Part shown: positions 38,985 through 48,312 of the stretch, piece after piece
Layout of the letters: the number at the start of each line of letters is the position of its first letter
How positions within the stretch are numbered: position 1 is the first letter of the stretch
Assembly: GCA_016714495.1 (NCBI GenBank)
Contig: JADKDU010000027.1
Span: 186,001-250,000, forward strand
Direction of reading: 5' to 3'
Origin: Hyphomonadaceae bacterium
Lineage (GTDB): Bacteria; Pseudomonadota; Alphaproteobacteria; Caulobacterales; Hyphomonadaceae
DNA: 64,000 bases
Notes under the pieces: model-generated
Database searches by the model: none
Told to the model about the DNA's origin: nothing
What the model saw: only the letters and a program-made list of their open reading frames with translations
Made by a program: the position numbers and the translations under genes

Positions 38985-40442
38985 TTATCCCCTGCCGCGG
39001 GAATGATCCATAACCCGTGCGAAAGCTTCATTACGACCTAGCAACGCCAGCACAAGAGCAATATCGGGCGCGGGCGCCCCACCGGTAAGGACTACCCGCA
39101 AAACAGGGCCGATTTTGCCCATGCTGATGCCGTTTTGATCGCAATAGCGAGTAAGCTCGGCCTTGATGGCGGGCTCAGTCCACTCACTCAATCCCTCGAG
39201 CTGCGGCAACAAAGCCGCAAGGCGGCCACGTGCCTCCTCATTGATCTGGTCGGCCGCTTTGCCGGTCAGCTGGATCGGCCGGATGTCGGTGAGGAAGCGG
39301 GCTTGTTCGGCCAGCTGGACGATATTGGCCGAGCGAATCTTCAAGGCAGGCATCGCGCTCAGGATGCGAGACATCACTTCCGGGCTTTTGCCCTGCATCT
39401 CGGGCCGGGCCAGCAGCAGATCGAACAGCCGCTGGTCGCTGGCTTCGGCCATGTAGTGCCTGTTGACGGAATCGAGCTTGGCGAAGTCCAGCCGCGCAGG
39501 CGCCTTGTTCAGCCCGTCGAGATCGAACCATTCGATGGCGCTGGCTTCGGAGATGATCTCATCATCGCCATGGCTCCAGCCCAGCCGGAGCAGGTAATTC
39601 TTCATGCCCTCGGGCAGGTAGCCGAGCACATCGCGATACTCGTCCACGGATGTCGCGCCGTGCCGTTTGGACAGCTTTTTGCCGTCCGGACCATGGATCA
39701 GGGGGACGTGCGAATAGGCAGGCTGCGGCCAGCCCATACCTAGATAGATCGGCAGTTGGCGGAACGTGTTGAGGAAATGGTCGTCGCCCCGGATGACGTG
39801 GGTCACGCCCATGTCGTGGTCGTCCACTACAACGGCGAGCATGTAGGTTGGCGTGCCGTCCGACCGCAGCAGCACGAGATCATCGAGATCCGCGAATTTG
39901 CGCGATATAATGCCCTGCACATGATCCTTCACAACGAGCTCGCCCGTGTCCGGCATGCGCAGGCGCACCACCGTCGGCGCCTCGGGCGGCAGGGGCTTCG
40001 CGCGATCGCGCCATGGCGAGCGGAACGGCCGGGTGAGTTCGTCCAGTTCGCGTGCATCATCGGCCGAGAGATGCCCGTCTGCGGCCTTCTTCTTCTGGAG
40101 CAATTCGGCCGCGTCCCGGCGCTGCTGAAGCTCCTCAGGCGTCACTGGGCAAAGATAGGCGGCGCCGCGCTTCACCAATTCATGCGCGACCTGCGCATGC
40201 CGCCCCGCGCGGCTTGACTGCAAGATCGCTTCCTCGTCGCCGCCGAGGCCAAGCCAGTTGAGTCCGTCCAGGATGGCGTCGATCGCTTCCTGAGTGGAGC
40301 GGTCCTTGTCCGTGTCCTCGATCCTCAGCAGGAACTTGCCGCCCTTGGCCCGCGCGTATAGCCATGAAAACAGGGCCGTCCGGGCGCCTCCAATATGGAG
40401 ATACCCTGTGGGCGAGGGGGCGAAGCGGGTGACGACCGTCAT
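38985..40442 (-). CDS. gltX: glutamyl-tRNA synthetase
   Basis: Charges tRNA-Glu. Class I signature HIGH-like motif is in RFAPSPTGYLHIGGARTALF and the KMSKS-type loop in GPDGKKLSKRHGATSVDEY. The C-terminal anticodon-binding helical domain is complete. The open frame runs to 40541, but the ATG at 40442 starts the typical MTVVTRFAPSPTG, giving 485 residues. It is transcribed with gltA. Confidence 0.96.
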   Translation of the reverse strand: MTVVTRFAPSPTGYLHIGGARTALFSWLYARAKGGKFLLRIEDTDKDRSTQEAIDAILDGLNWLGLGGDEEAILQSSRAGRHAQVAHELVKRGAAYLCPVTPEELQQRRDAAELLQKKKAADGHLSADDARELDELTRPFRSPWRDRAKPLPPEAPTVVRLRMPDTGELVVKDHVQGIISRKFADLDDLVLLRSDGTPTYMLAVVVDDHDMGVTHVIRGDDHFLNTFRQLPIYLGMGWPQPAYSHVPLIHGPDGKKLSKRHGATSVDEYRDVLGYLPEGMKNYLLRLGWSHGDDEIISEASAIEWFDLDGLNKAPARLDFAKLDSVNRHYMAEASDQRLFDLLLARPEMQGKSPEVMSRILSAMPALKIRSANIVQLAEQARFLTDIRPIQLTGKAADQINEEARGRLAALLPQLEGLSEWTEPAIKAELTRYCDQNGISMGKIGPVLRVVLTGGAPAPDIALVLALLGRNEAFARVMDHSRGRG

Positions 40443-40773
40443 CGGGTTCCAGTACAAGGCTTGTCCTAGCGTCCGTATGACGGCGCACTGGCCTTGAAGA
40501 CCACATCCTCTCCTTCGCTGGCAAGTGCCGCCCGCTGGCATCGTGCCCGGCCGAAAGCCCTGGTATGCCGGCCCGACTGGGAAGTTTGAGCGTCCGGTCT
40601 GCGGCAGGCAAGAGCCTCGACGTTCAACCCTGCGCCTTCTTGGGCAAGGATGGCGCCGCCATCGACCCTTCAGGTCATTTTTTCACAATCCACACCGCCG
40701 AAATGCAAAGCGGCCAGGCATGGACCCAGCCGCTCTCTGCAAAACCGCCAAAGCAAGACACGCCCGCCAAGGA
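40443..40773 (+). other. 331-base gap between gltX and lexA; possible comEC 3' remnant
   Basis: No intact gene. The usual alphaproteobacterial neighbour here is the DNA-uptake channel gene comEC, divergent from gltX and convergent with lexA. A plus-strand frame at 40565-40780 ends right at the lexA stop and reads DGAAIDPSGHFFTIHTAEMQ, then SGQAWTQPLSAKPP. This loosely resembles the C-terminal end of ComEC proteins, where a Trp-Thr-Pro-like motif closes the last domain. If correct, almost the whole gene has been deleted. This is a weak recognition made from memory and could be chance. Confidence 0.25.
40709..40734 (-). terminator. candidate terminator downstream of lexA
   Basis: AGCGGC (40709-40714) and GCCGCT (40729-40734) can pair around a 14-base loop; on the minus strand the stem is followed by TTGCATTTC, a poor T run. 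It lies 40 bases past the lexA stop. Weak evidence. Confidence 0.35.
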
Positions 40774-41466
40774 TCAGTGATACTTGCGGACGAGCGCTAC
40801 GAGCTTGCCCTGGATACGCACGCGGTCCGGGCCGAAGATCTGAGTGCCGAAAGCTGGGTTAGCCGCCTCCAGCGCGATCGAGCCGCCTTTCTTGCGGAAG
40901 CGCTTCAGCGTCGCTGTCTCTTCATTGATCAGCGCCACAACGATGTCGCCCGACTGAGCCGTTTCCGTCCGCTTCAGGATCACCGTGTCACCGTCGAGAA
41001 TACCGGCGTTGATCATGCTTTCGCCGGAGACTTCGAGCGCGAAATGCGTATCCGGATCGAAATCATCGTCTGGGGCGGCAACCTTGTGCGTCTCGTGTTC
41101 AATTGCCTCGATCGACGTACCGGCGGCGATCCGGCCCATGACCGGGATCATCGACGATCGCACAGCGGCGGCGACCTTCCGACCGACATCCGCCGCTCCG
41201 GAAATAACGCTCGGCCTGAACGGCGCGCGACCTGTTCCCTGCGGCACGGCGCTTTCCGGAAGCTTTAGCACCTCCAGCGCGCGCGCTCTGTGCGCCAGAC
41301 GGCGGAGGAATCCACGCTCCTCAAGCGCCGTTATCAGCCGGTGAATGCCCGACTTTGACGCCAGGTCCAGCGCCTCCTTCATTTCATCGAAGGATGGGGA
41401 GACTCCAGTCTCCTTGATCCTGTCATTGATGAACAGGAGGAGTTCGCGCTGTTTCTTGGTAAGCAT
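40774..41466 (-). CDS. lexA: SOS-response repressor LexA
   Basis: Represses DNA-damage genes and self-cleaves when RecA is activated. The winged helix N-terminus ([20 protein letters not shown], then [20 protein letters not shown]) contains the recognition helix. The cleavage site is Ala115-Gly116 in [11 protein letters not shown]. The catalytic dyad is Ser150 (VSGESMI) and Lys188 (ETATLKRF). 230 residues, with the longer linker usual in alphaproteobacteria. A canonical operator lies 39 bases upstream of the ATG, showing autoregulation. Confidence 0.97.
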   Translation of the reverse strand: MLTKKQRELLLFINDRIKETGVSPSFDEMKEALDLASKSGIHRLITALEERGFLRRLAHRARALEVLKLPESAVPQGTGRAPFRPSVISGAADVGRKVAAAVRSSMIPVMGRIAAGTSIEAIEHETHKVAAPDDDFDPDTHFALEVSGESMINAGILDGDTVILKRTETAQSGDIVVALINEETATLKRFRKKGGSIALEAANPAFGTQIFGPDRVRIQGKLVALVRKYH

Positions 41467-41504
41467 GAAGGTTTACCCGGCTCCAAACTCTTGAGTCGCA
41501 GATA

Positions 41505-41519
41505 GTTCTACTATCGTTC
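41505..41519 (-). promoter_or_regulatory. LexA operator (SOS box) of lexA
   Basis: GTTC (41505-41508) - seven bases - GTTC (41516-41519): an exact match to the direct-repeat LexA box known for alphaproteobacteria (GTTCN7GTTC). It sits in the 83-base space between trpC and lexA, 39 to 53 bases before the lexA start codon, as expected for autorepression. Confidence 0.85.
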
Positions 41520-41549
41520 ACGCTTTGGGTCAATTCACCGGGGAGCCAT

Positions 41550-42353
41550 TTACCGAACCCAAACGAGCGATCGCACGGATTCGACGGGATTTTCCGCCCG
41601 CATCAGGCTTTCGCCAACCAGAAAGCCCCGCGCGCCGCAGGGCCGCAACCGGGAGATGTCTTCGGCCGAGCGGACGCCGCTTTCGGAGATCAGGAGCTTG
41701 CCCGGCGGGACCATGTCGGCCAACCGCTCGGTCACATTCAGATCGGTCGTGAAAGTTCGAAGATCCCGGTTGTTAACGCCCAGCAGCGGCGAGGGGAGGC
41801 CAAAGGCTCGTACCAGTTCGGCCTCGTCGTGTGCTTCAAGCAGCACGGACATGCCGAGCCGATCCGCTGTCGCGTGGATCTCGGCCGCGAGGCCATCGTC
41901 CACTGCGGCCATGATGATAAGGATCGCATCCGCGCCGGCCGCTCGAGCCTCTATCACCTGGATCGGATCGATCATGAAATCCTTGCGCAGCACCGGGATC
42001 GAGATCGCGTTGCGCACGCTGATCATGTCGTCCAATGAACCGCCGAAGCTCGGGCCATCCGTGAGCACCGAGATGCAGGCTGCTCCGCCAGCTTCATAGT
42101 CGCGCGCGACCGCTACCTGATCGCGCCCTGGGCTGATATCGCCGGCGGACGGGCTCTTGCGCTTAACTTCGCAGATCAGCGCGTTTCCGTCGGTCTTCGC
42201 GATCGCCATCAAGGCCGCCGCAAACCCGCGCGGGCGTGAGGCGGCTTCCGCATCAGCCTCAAGCGAAGCCAGAGACCGTTCTCGCTTCAGCGCGGCGACC
42301 TCGTCATGCTTGTAGTCGATGATGGCCTTGAGCTTGTCTGGCACATTAGCCAT
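41550..42353 (-). CDS. trpC: indole-3-glycerol phosphate synthase
   Basis: Ring closure step of tryptophan synthesis. It is a TIM-barrel enzyme: ALICEVKRKSPSAGDISPG contains the catalytic Lys and the substrate-binding Ser, followed by LTDGPSFGGSLDDM, PVLRKDFMIDP with the catalytic Lys, GVNNRDLRTF, and SESGVRSAEDI. The open frame includes a GTG at 42362, but the ATG at 42353 overlaps the trpD stop and begins MANVPDKLKAII, the normal N-terminus. 267 residues. Not fused to trpF. Confidence 0.96.
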   Translation of the reverse strand: MANVPDKLKAIIDYKHDEVAALKRERSLASLEADAEAASRPRGFAAALMAIAKTDGNALICEVKRKSPSAGDISPGRDQVAVARDYEAGGAACISVLTDGPSFGGSLDDMISVRNAISIPVLRKDFMIDPIQVIEARAAGADAILIIMAAVDDGLAAEIHATADRLGMSVLLEAHDEAELVRAFGLPSPLLGVNNRDLRTFTTDLNVTERLADMVPPGKLLISESGVRSAEDISRLRPCGARGFLVGESLMRAENPVESVRSLVWVR

Positions 42354-43359
42354 TTGACGCACGCCTCAAGGCTTCAAGCGCAGCGATGGCTTTGCCGTTC
42401 CCAACAGCGGCACGCGCTTGCGCAATTCCATCGGCCAGAGTGCCGGCCAGACCTGCGACGAGGATCGCCGCGCCGGCGTTGACCGCCACAAGGTCGCCAA
42501 ACGGTCCAGCCTCGCCGCCGAGAGCGCGTTTCAGCGCCTCGGCGTTCTCGGCCACTGTGCCGCCGCGCAGTTGATCGAGATTCGCACGGCTCACGCCGAT
42601 GTCTTCCGGTGTGAGCCGATAAACACGAACCGCACCATCCTTCACGTCGGCAACCAGTGTCTCGCCGGTAGTCGAGATTTCGTCCATGCCGTCGATGCCG
42701 TGCACCACCATGGCCCGCTCGGCGCCAAGCGCCAGCATGGCGTGCGCAATCGGCTCGCCCCATTCCGGCGCAAATACGCCCATCACCTGCCGCTTCACAC
42801 TGGCCGGATTGGCCAGCGGCCCCAGCATGTTGAAGATTGTGCGCATCCCCAGCGCTTGACGCACGGGAGCGACATGCTTCATCGCCGTGTGGTGTTGCTG
42901 CGCGAACATGAAGGCCACGCGTGCGTCTCGGAAGCTGGCCTCGATTTGCGCGTCAGTCGGGGCGAGGTTGACGCCTAGGGCCTCCAGAACGTCGGCTGAG
43001 CCCGCGCGGCTCTTGGAGCGGTTGCCATGTTTGGCGACGACAACACCCGCACCAGCGGCGACCAGCGCTACGGCGGTGGACGTGTTGAGCGACGTCCACG
43101 AAAGTCCGCCCGTGCCGCACGTGTCGACTGCGCCATCGGGTGCCTTGGCGGGCCGCATGGTCGCGCGCATGACGCGCACGCCTGCCACAATGTCGTCCAC
43201 CGTTTCGCCTCGCGTCCTTAGGCCCATCAGGAAAGCGGCGATCAGCGCCGGTTCTGCCTCGCCAGCCAGAATGGCCTGGAATGATGCGCCGATCTCGATC
43301 GAGCTGGGGCGTTCGCCCGCGGCCAGCTTGCCGACAGCGCTCCGGACGGCGTCGCTCAC
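42346..43359 (-). CDS. trpD: anthranilate phosphoribosyltransferase
   Basis: Adds phosphoribose from PRPP to anthranilate. DTCGTGGLSWTSLNTSTAVA is the PRPP-binding glycine-rich loop, KHGNRSKSRAGSADVLEALG the next conserved loop, and FNMLGPLANPASVKRQVMG follows. The open frame continues far upstream to 43698 inside trpG, but the GTG at 43359 overlaps the trpG stop (GTGA) and gives the normal 337 residues starting VSDAVRSAV. Confidence 0.96.
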   Translation of the reverse strand: MSDAVRSAVGKLAAGERPSSIEIGASFQAILAGEAEPALIAAFLMGLRTRGETVDDIVAGVRVMRATMRPAKAPDGAVDTCGTGGLSWTSLNTSTAVALVAAGAGVVVAKHGNRSKSRAGSADVLEALGVNLAPTDAQIEASFRDARVAFMFAQQHHTAMKHVAPVRQALGMRTIFNMLGPLANPASVKRQVMGVFAPEWGEPIAHAMLALGAERAMVVHGIDGMDEISTTGETLVADVKDGAVRVYRLTPEDIGVSRANLDQLRGGTVAENAEALKRALGGEAGPFGDLVAVNAGAAILVAGLAGTLADGIAQARAAVGNGKAIAALEALRRASNG

Positions 43360-43943
43360 TTCACGCCCGCCCGCTTCAGGAAGTTCGCCAGCATCACCTT
43401 GCCATACTGCGAGCCGATCGATTCCGGGTGGAATTGTACGCCGAATACGGGGCGTGTGGCATGGCTCACCGCCATGACTTCGCCATCCGCCGTTTCTGCA
43501 TCGACGGTCAGCACGTTCGGCATGCCGTTTCGCCGGATCGCCAGCGAGTGATAGCGCACCGCCTCGAAATGCTCTGGCAGGCCCGCGAACAATTCGCCGC
43601 CGAGAACCTTTACGTCCCAGGCCTTGCCGTGGACGATGTCCTTGGCGCCCTCGACAATGCCCCCCATGGCCTGTCCGATCGCCTGATGCCCGAGGCACAC
43701 ACCCAGGATCGGCAGATCATCCGGCGCCAGCTTGATTAGCTCCAGACAGATTCCCGCGTCGTCCGGCGTGCACGGACCCGGCGACAGCACGATTGCATCA
43801 GCGCCTTTCGCCAGCGCTTCTTTCGCTGTCAGCGCATCATTGCGCACGACTTCGACGTCCACATCCGGGCTGATGTCCTGGAGATAGTGGACAAGATTGT
43901 ACGTGAAGCTGTCGTAGTTATCGACGAGTAGAACCTTGGTCAT
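43356..43943 (-). CDS. trpG: anthranilate synthase component II (glutamine amidotransferase)
   Basis: Supplies ammonia from glutamine to TrpE. It is a class I amidotransferase of 195 residues: VDNYDSFTYNLVHYLQ at the N-terminus, LSPGPCTPDDAG, the nucleophile Cys83 in GVCLGHQAIGQ, and the His-Glu pair in VQFHPES. The ATG at 43943 overlaps the trpE stop (ATGA), so stoichiometric coupling with trpE is expected. Confidence 0.96.
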   Translation of the reverse strand: MTKVLLVDNYDSFTYNLVHYLQDISPDVDVEVVRNDALTAKEALAKGADAIVLSPGPCTPDDAGICLELIKLAPDDLPILGVCLGHQAIGQAMGGIVEGAKDIVHGKAWDVKVLGGELFAGLPEHFEAVRYHSLAIRRNGMPNVLTVDAETADGEVMAVSHATRPVFGVQFHPESIGSQYGKVMLANFLKRAGVK

Positions 43944-45379
43944 CACCGGTTCCCCCGGTCGTACCGCGCCGCTTCCTCGGCCGCGCGGAAGAGGGCGCTG
44001 GCCTTGTGCACGGTCTCCATGAACTCGCTTTCGGGATTGGAATCGTAGACGACCCCGCCGCCTGCCTGCACGTGGATCTTTCCGCTCTTGAACACCGCCG
44101 TACGCAGCGCAATGCATGTGTCCATGTCGCCGCCCGCGCCGAAATACCCGACGCCGCCAGCATAGACGCCTCGCGCATGAGGTTCCAGTTCGGTGATGAT
44201 CTCCATCGCGCGAATTTTGGGCGCGCCGGATGTCGTGCCTGCCGGAAAGCCAGCCGCCAGCGCCGATACCATGTCCTCGCCCGGCTTTAATTCGCCTTGA
44301 ACGTTGGAGACGATGTGCATGACATGGCTATAGCGCTCGACGGTGAAACTCTCGGTCACCTCCACCGAGCCGCGCGCGGACACCCGGCCGACATCATTGC
44401 GGCCGAGATCGAGCAGCATCAAGTGCTCCGCGCGCTCTTTCGGATCGGACAGAAGCTTCTGTTCGTTAGCGAGGTCGGCCTCCGCAGTGGCGCCCCGCGG
44501 CAAGGTGCCAGCAATAGGGCGCACTGTGACCTTACCGTTGCGCACACGCACGAGGATTTCCGGGCTGGAACCTGAAATCTGGAACTCGCCAAAGTTCGCG
44601 TAGAATAAGAAGGGCGAGGGATTCAGGCGGCGAAGCGCACGGTAGAATGCAAATGGAGAACGTTCGAATGGCGCCGAGAACCGCTGGCTCGGTACAACCT
44701 GGAAGATGTCGCCGGCGCGGATATACTTCTTCGCCTGCTCGACCATGGCGAGATAGCGCGACTTCTCGGTGTTCGAGTTGAACGCGATCTTTTCGACAGG
44801 CGCATCGCTTGGTCGGGAAGGCGGCATCGCCTCATCCAGTTTCGCCTCGACGGCGTCCATTCGCGCCAGCGTCGCGGCTTCGCCGCCACGTTCGGGCGCC
44901 GCAATGATGATTTCCTGACGCACCCCATCAAAAATCAGCACGACGCCCGGCCGCATCAACATTGCTTCGGGGACCCCGTTCGGATCGGCTTTCGGCTCCG
45001 GCAATTTTTCGACATGGCGCGCCATATCATAACCGAGATAGCCAAAAGCCCCCGCCGCCATTGGCGGCAGGCCGTCCATGCCCGAGACCTTGCATGCGTC
45101 GATGAAGTCGCGCAGCGATCCCATCACGTCGTCCGAGGTGGACAACACCTCCTTGAAATCCGGCCTCAGCGACGTTTCGGCCTTGCCCGCCTTCACACGC
45201 CACCACAGGTCCGGCGCCATGCCGATGAAGGAATAACGGCCACGGGTCTCGCCGCCCATGACGCTTTCAAACAGCACCAGACCGGCAGCCATCGGATTGA
45301 GCTTCAGCATCGCCGAAACCGGCGACTCCGTGTCGTCGACCCGGCGCCGGACGTGAAGCCGGGGCAGGGCCGTACTCAT
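43943..45379 (-). CDS. trpE: anthranilate synthase component I
   Basis: Converts chorismate to anthranilate. The N-terminal domain has the tryptophan feedback site (the LLES-like motif reads LVLFESVMGGE here). The chorismate-binding C-terminal half shows IRAGDIFQVVPSQRF, SPEILVRV, RPIAGTLPRGAT, LGRNDVGRV, FPAGTTSGAPKIRAMEII and GGGVVYDSNPESEFMET. 478 residues; the N-terminus is about 20 residues shorter than many relatives, but the start overlaps the upstream stop, so it is probably real. No leader peptide or attenuator can exist directly in front because the upstream gene overlaps. Confidence 0.95.
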   Translation of the reverse strand: MSTALPRLHVRRRVDDTESPVSAMLKLNPMAAGLVLFESVMGGETRGRYSFIGMAPDLWWRVKAGKAETSLRPDFKEVLSTSDDVMGSLRDFIDACKVSGMDGLPPMAAGAFGYLGYDMARHVEKLPEPKADPNGVPEAMLMRPGVVLIFDGVRQEIIIAAPERGGEAATLARMDAVEAKLDEAMPPSRPSDAPVEKIAFNSNTEKSRYLAMVEQAKKYIRAGDIFQVVPSQRFSAPFERSPFAFYRALRRLNPSPFLFYANFGEFQISGSSPEILVRVRNGKVTVRPIAGTLPRGATAEADLANEQKLLSDPKERAEHLMLLDLGRNDVGRVSARGSVEVTESFTVERYSHVMHIVSNVQGELKPGEDMVSALAAGFPAGTTSGAPKIRAMEIITELEPHARGVYAGGVGYFGAGGDMDTCIALRTAVFKSGKIHVQAGGGVVYDSNPESEFMETVHKASALFRAAEEAARYDRGNR

Positions 45380-47277
45380 GATCCCTCAGGCGTCAGATAG
45401 CTTTCGAAGTACTGCCGGATCGCCACTTCGTCGCGCTTGATCTCCACTTCCTTCTGCAGACCCCGGATGAACACTTCCCGGACGTCGTTCTGAAGCGACT
45501 CCGCAACTTGCGGAGCAACCTGAGCGCGCAATGCAGCGGCAGAGGCCGCAGCTACCGGTTCAACGCTCTCGACGCGCACGACCATAGGCTCGCCTTGCTG
45601 GCTCGTGACAACGCCGATGGTTCCGGTCCTCAGCTCGAACGCCGCTTGAAGCGCCGACGGATCCATCGCCGAACCGCCCTGGCGCGTCGTGACCATGATC
45701 GGAAGAACGTTGAGCTTCGATGCGGCTGCCGCCTGTTCGAATGTCTTTCCGCTATTCACCGCCGCGACCATGTCGTTGGCGGCCTTGGTCGCTGCATTCT
45801 TGGCCTGTTCGACCAGGTAGAGCGTGCGCACGCGTTCCTTAACGTCAGCGAATGCGAGCGTGTAAGGCGCCACGACCTCGTCGAGGCGATACATCGCCCG
45901 CACACTGTCGCCCTCGAACAGATTGGTCATCTGCCCAGCCTGCAGCGTGAACAGCTCGGGCAGCGCAGGGTTGCCCTTCAGCAGCTGGGTCTGGTCGCCC
46001 CGCACGGTGCGCGCATTGCTATCCACCGGCATCAGCTGGATCACCGGGAAGCCGAACTGCTTGCCGATCTCTTCCAGCGGCTGGCCGCCGGCAGCATCGC
46101 GGAATTTCTCTGATTCATCCTCGTAAAGACGCGTCGCGTCCGACATCGCCATGTCGCGACGAACCTTCTCGGCGACCTGGTCGAATGGCTGGGGAATGCC
46201 CGGCGTCACCGACTTCACCATTACTGCAACCCACGGCGCGCCTTCGCTAAGCTGGATCGGAACCGTGTGCAAACGCCCGGCGGGTAGACCGAAAACAAGC
46301 TCGCGGTAGCGTTCGTCGCCTACCTCTTCCGGTTTCAGCGTACTTTCCTTTTGCACGAGCCCTGGCGTGCGTTTCATCGCCTCATCGACCGCCACGCCCT
46401 GTTGCGTCAAGTCGATCAGCCCCTGCACGGCATTGCGATCGGTCGAGCTGTACTCGACGATCACACGCGTTTCCGGCGTCGAATAATCGCGGATCCGCTT
46501 TTCGTATTCCGCTTTGACTTGTTCGTCTGTCAGTTCGACCCGATCGAGGAAATCCTCAGGCGAATAGCTGAGCACCGAGATACGGCGGCGTTCTGGTTGT
46601 GCAAATTGCTGCTTGTTGGTGTTGTACCAGGCCTCCAGCTGCGCATCAGTCGGGTCCGCCGGCTTTTCGATTGCGGTGTCGTTAAGGCGAGCGAAGCGCA
46701 GCGTCCGGGTTTCGCCTGCATAGTTGATGACTGGCAGCGAGAGAATGTCTGGCACTTTGAGTGCGTTGAACGCCGCCGACGTCACGTAGCCAACCGTAAG
46801 GTCGTCGCGAACGGCTTCCTCGAAATCCTTCAGCGACATCTTCTGTGCGTCCGCCCGCGCGCGCACGGCGTCGAGGTTGAAGCGGCCCAGCGCGTCCTTG
46901 AATGCTCCGGCGCGGTTGATCAGAAGGTCAGCCACAGCCTGCTTGCTGGCCCGGATGCCAACCTTGTCGGCGTAAGCAAGGATCATGTTCCTGTATTCAA
47001 GCTGCGCCAGCACCTGCTGCGCGATGCCCTCGCGAATAGCGTCGGCCTGGGTCAGCACGCGGCCGTCCTGCTGACGGATCGCCTCGATCTCTGCGCTCAG
47101 ATCCTCATTAAGGTCGCGTGCATGAATCTCGCGATCGCCGACCCGGCTCAAGCCGCCGCCGGAGATGCCGCTGAACGGGTCCTGGAATCCGAAGATGCCA
47201 AAGCTGATGACCAGCGGGATAAACAGCAGGACGAGCGCCCACTTTGATTTGGCAAACTTGCGAATACCGCCGATCAT
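45376..47277 (-). CDS. PpiD-type peptidylprolyl isomerase/chaperone
   Basis: Inner-membrane-anchored periplasmic chaperone that helps newly exported proteins fold. An N-terminal cytoplasmic stub and one helix (SKWALVLLFIPLVISFGIFG) are followed by a SurA_N-like helical domain (residues about 35-170) and a parvulin-like region near residues 240-370. A long second chaperone region runs to the C-terminus (ESYLTPEGS). The open frame extends upstream to 47541, but the ATG at 47277 (MIGGIRKFAKSK) with GGGAG before it is the natural start. 633 residues. The stop overlaps the trpE start, so the trp genes are probably driven from the promoter region at 47278-47461, shared divergently with tpiA. Confidence 0.9.
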   Translation of the reverse strand: MIGGIRKFAKSKWALVLLFIPLVISFGIFGFQDPFSGISGGGLSRVGDREIHARDLNEDLSAEIEAIRQQDGRVLTQADAIREGIAQQVLAQLEYRNMILAYADKVGIRASKQAVADLLINRAGAFKDALGRFNLDAVRARADAQKMSLKDFEEAVRDDLTVGYVTSAAFNALKVPDILSLPVINYAGETRTLRFARLNDTAIEKPADPTDAQLEAWYNTNKQQFAQPERRRISVLSYSPEDFLDRVELTDEQVKAEYEKRIRDYSTPETRVIVEYSSTDRNAVQGLIDLTQQGVAVDEAMKRTPGLVQKESTLKPEEVGDERYRELVFGLPAGRLHTVPIQLSEGAPWVAVMVKSVTPGIPQPFDQVAEKVRRDMAMSDATRLYEDESEKFRDAAGGQPLEEIGKQFGFPVIQLMPVDSNARTVRGDQTQLLKGNPALPELFTLQAGQMTNLFEGDSVRAMYRLDEVVAPYTLAFADVKERVRTLYLVEQAKNAATKAANDMVAAVNSGKTFEQAAAASKLNVLPIMVTTRQGGSAMDPSALQAAFELRTGTIGVVTSQQGEPMVVRVESVEPVAAASAAALRAQVAPQVAESLQNDVREVFIRGLQKEVEIKRDEVAIRQYFESYLTPEGS

Positions 47278-47461
47278 CGGCGTAACTCCCTGATACTTGG
47301 CGGCTCCCGTCGAGAGGTTGTCCGCTGGAACACGGCTTGCTAGAGCATTTTGCGGCGGAGGGGAAACCGGTTCGCCACAGTAAAATGCGACAATACGGCA
47401 TGGACTTGCTGGAACCTGTCTCCCGCCATGACGGCGCCGTCGCCACGTTGGGGCAGGGTGA

Positions 47462-48211
47462 ATGACGGTTCGGAAGAAGCTGGTTGCCGGAAACTGGAAG
47501 ATGAACGGCCTTCGGGCCTCGCTTTCCGAAGTCCGCGCCATGGTTGATGGAGCGTCCGCTCTTCACGGCGTCGATTTGGCGATTTGCCCGCCCGCCACGC
47601 TCGCTGCGTCGATCGGGGACGCCTTGAAAGGATCCACGATCGGCCTCGGCGGGCAGGACTGCCATTCCGAGAAGTCCGGGGCTTACACGGGCGACATCAG
47701 CGCCGAAATGTGGGCCGACATCGGCGCGATCTACCTGATTGTGGGCCATTCCGAGCGCCGGACGCTGCACGGCGAGACCGACGCGATCGTTGAGGCCAAG
47801 GCCTCGGCAGTCATCCGCGCCGGGCTGACACCCATTATCTGCATCGGGGAAAGCCTAGCCGAACGCGACGCGAGCCGGACCCTGGACATCGTTGCGACCC
47901 AGCTGGCAGGCTCAGTTCCGGCCACCGCAAGCGAAAACGAGGTTGTGATCGCCTACGAGCCCGTCTGGGCCATCGGCACAGGCCGGACGCCCACCGTCGA
48001 CCAGGTGGCTGAGGTCCACGGCTTCATCAGTCAGGCTCTCGCAACCCGCTTCGGCGGGCCCGGCAAGGCGATCCGGCTGCTTTATGGCGGCTCGGTTAAG
48101 CCTGATAATGCGAAAGAACTCATGGCCGTGCCCGGCGTGGATGGTGCTCTTGTGGGCGGCGCCAGCCTGAAATCAGCCGATTTCCTGAAGATTGCGCAGG
48201 GCTGCGCTTAG
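47462..48211 (+). CDS. tpiA: triosephosphate isomerase
   Basis: Interconverts dihydroxyacetone phosphate and glyceraldehyde 3-phosphate. It is a TIM barrel of 249 residues: AGNWKMN with Lys13, VGHSERR with His96, catalytic Glu166 in [14 protein letters not shown], and the phosphate-binding [11 protein letters not shown]. It is divergent from the ppiD-trp operon across a 184-base promoter region. Confidence 0.97.
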   Translation: MTVRKKLVAGNWKMNGLRASLSEVRAMVDGASALHGVDLAICPPATLAASIGDALKGSTIGLGGQDCHSEKSGAYTGDISAEMWADIGAIYLIVGHSERRTLHGETDAIVEAKASAVIRAGLTPIICIGESLAERDASRTLDIVATQLAGSVPATASENEVVIAYEPVWAIGTGRTPTVDQVAEVHGFISQALATRFGGPGKAIRLLYGGSVKPDNAKELMAVPGVDGALVGGASLKSADFLKIAQGCA

Positions 48212-48312
48212 CGAAGTCTGATAGACGCACCCATATGAAAAGACGGCAGGGGGCTTGGCCGCACCCCGCCAACGTGCTTTGACGCGGTCGCATTCATCCC
48301 CGGCGGCCCAGC

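Noticed and set aside
42346..43698. Long form of TrpD beginning at 43698
   Set aside because: The extra N-terminus is antisense-like Arg/Gly-rich sequence inside trpG; the GTG at 43359 overlapping the trpG stop gives the normal protein.
47278..47461. tRNA or small RNA in the ppiD-tpiA divergent gap
   Set aside because: No cloverleaf, terminator hairpin or conserved box could be traced; best read as a divergent promoter region.
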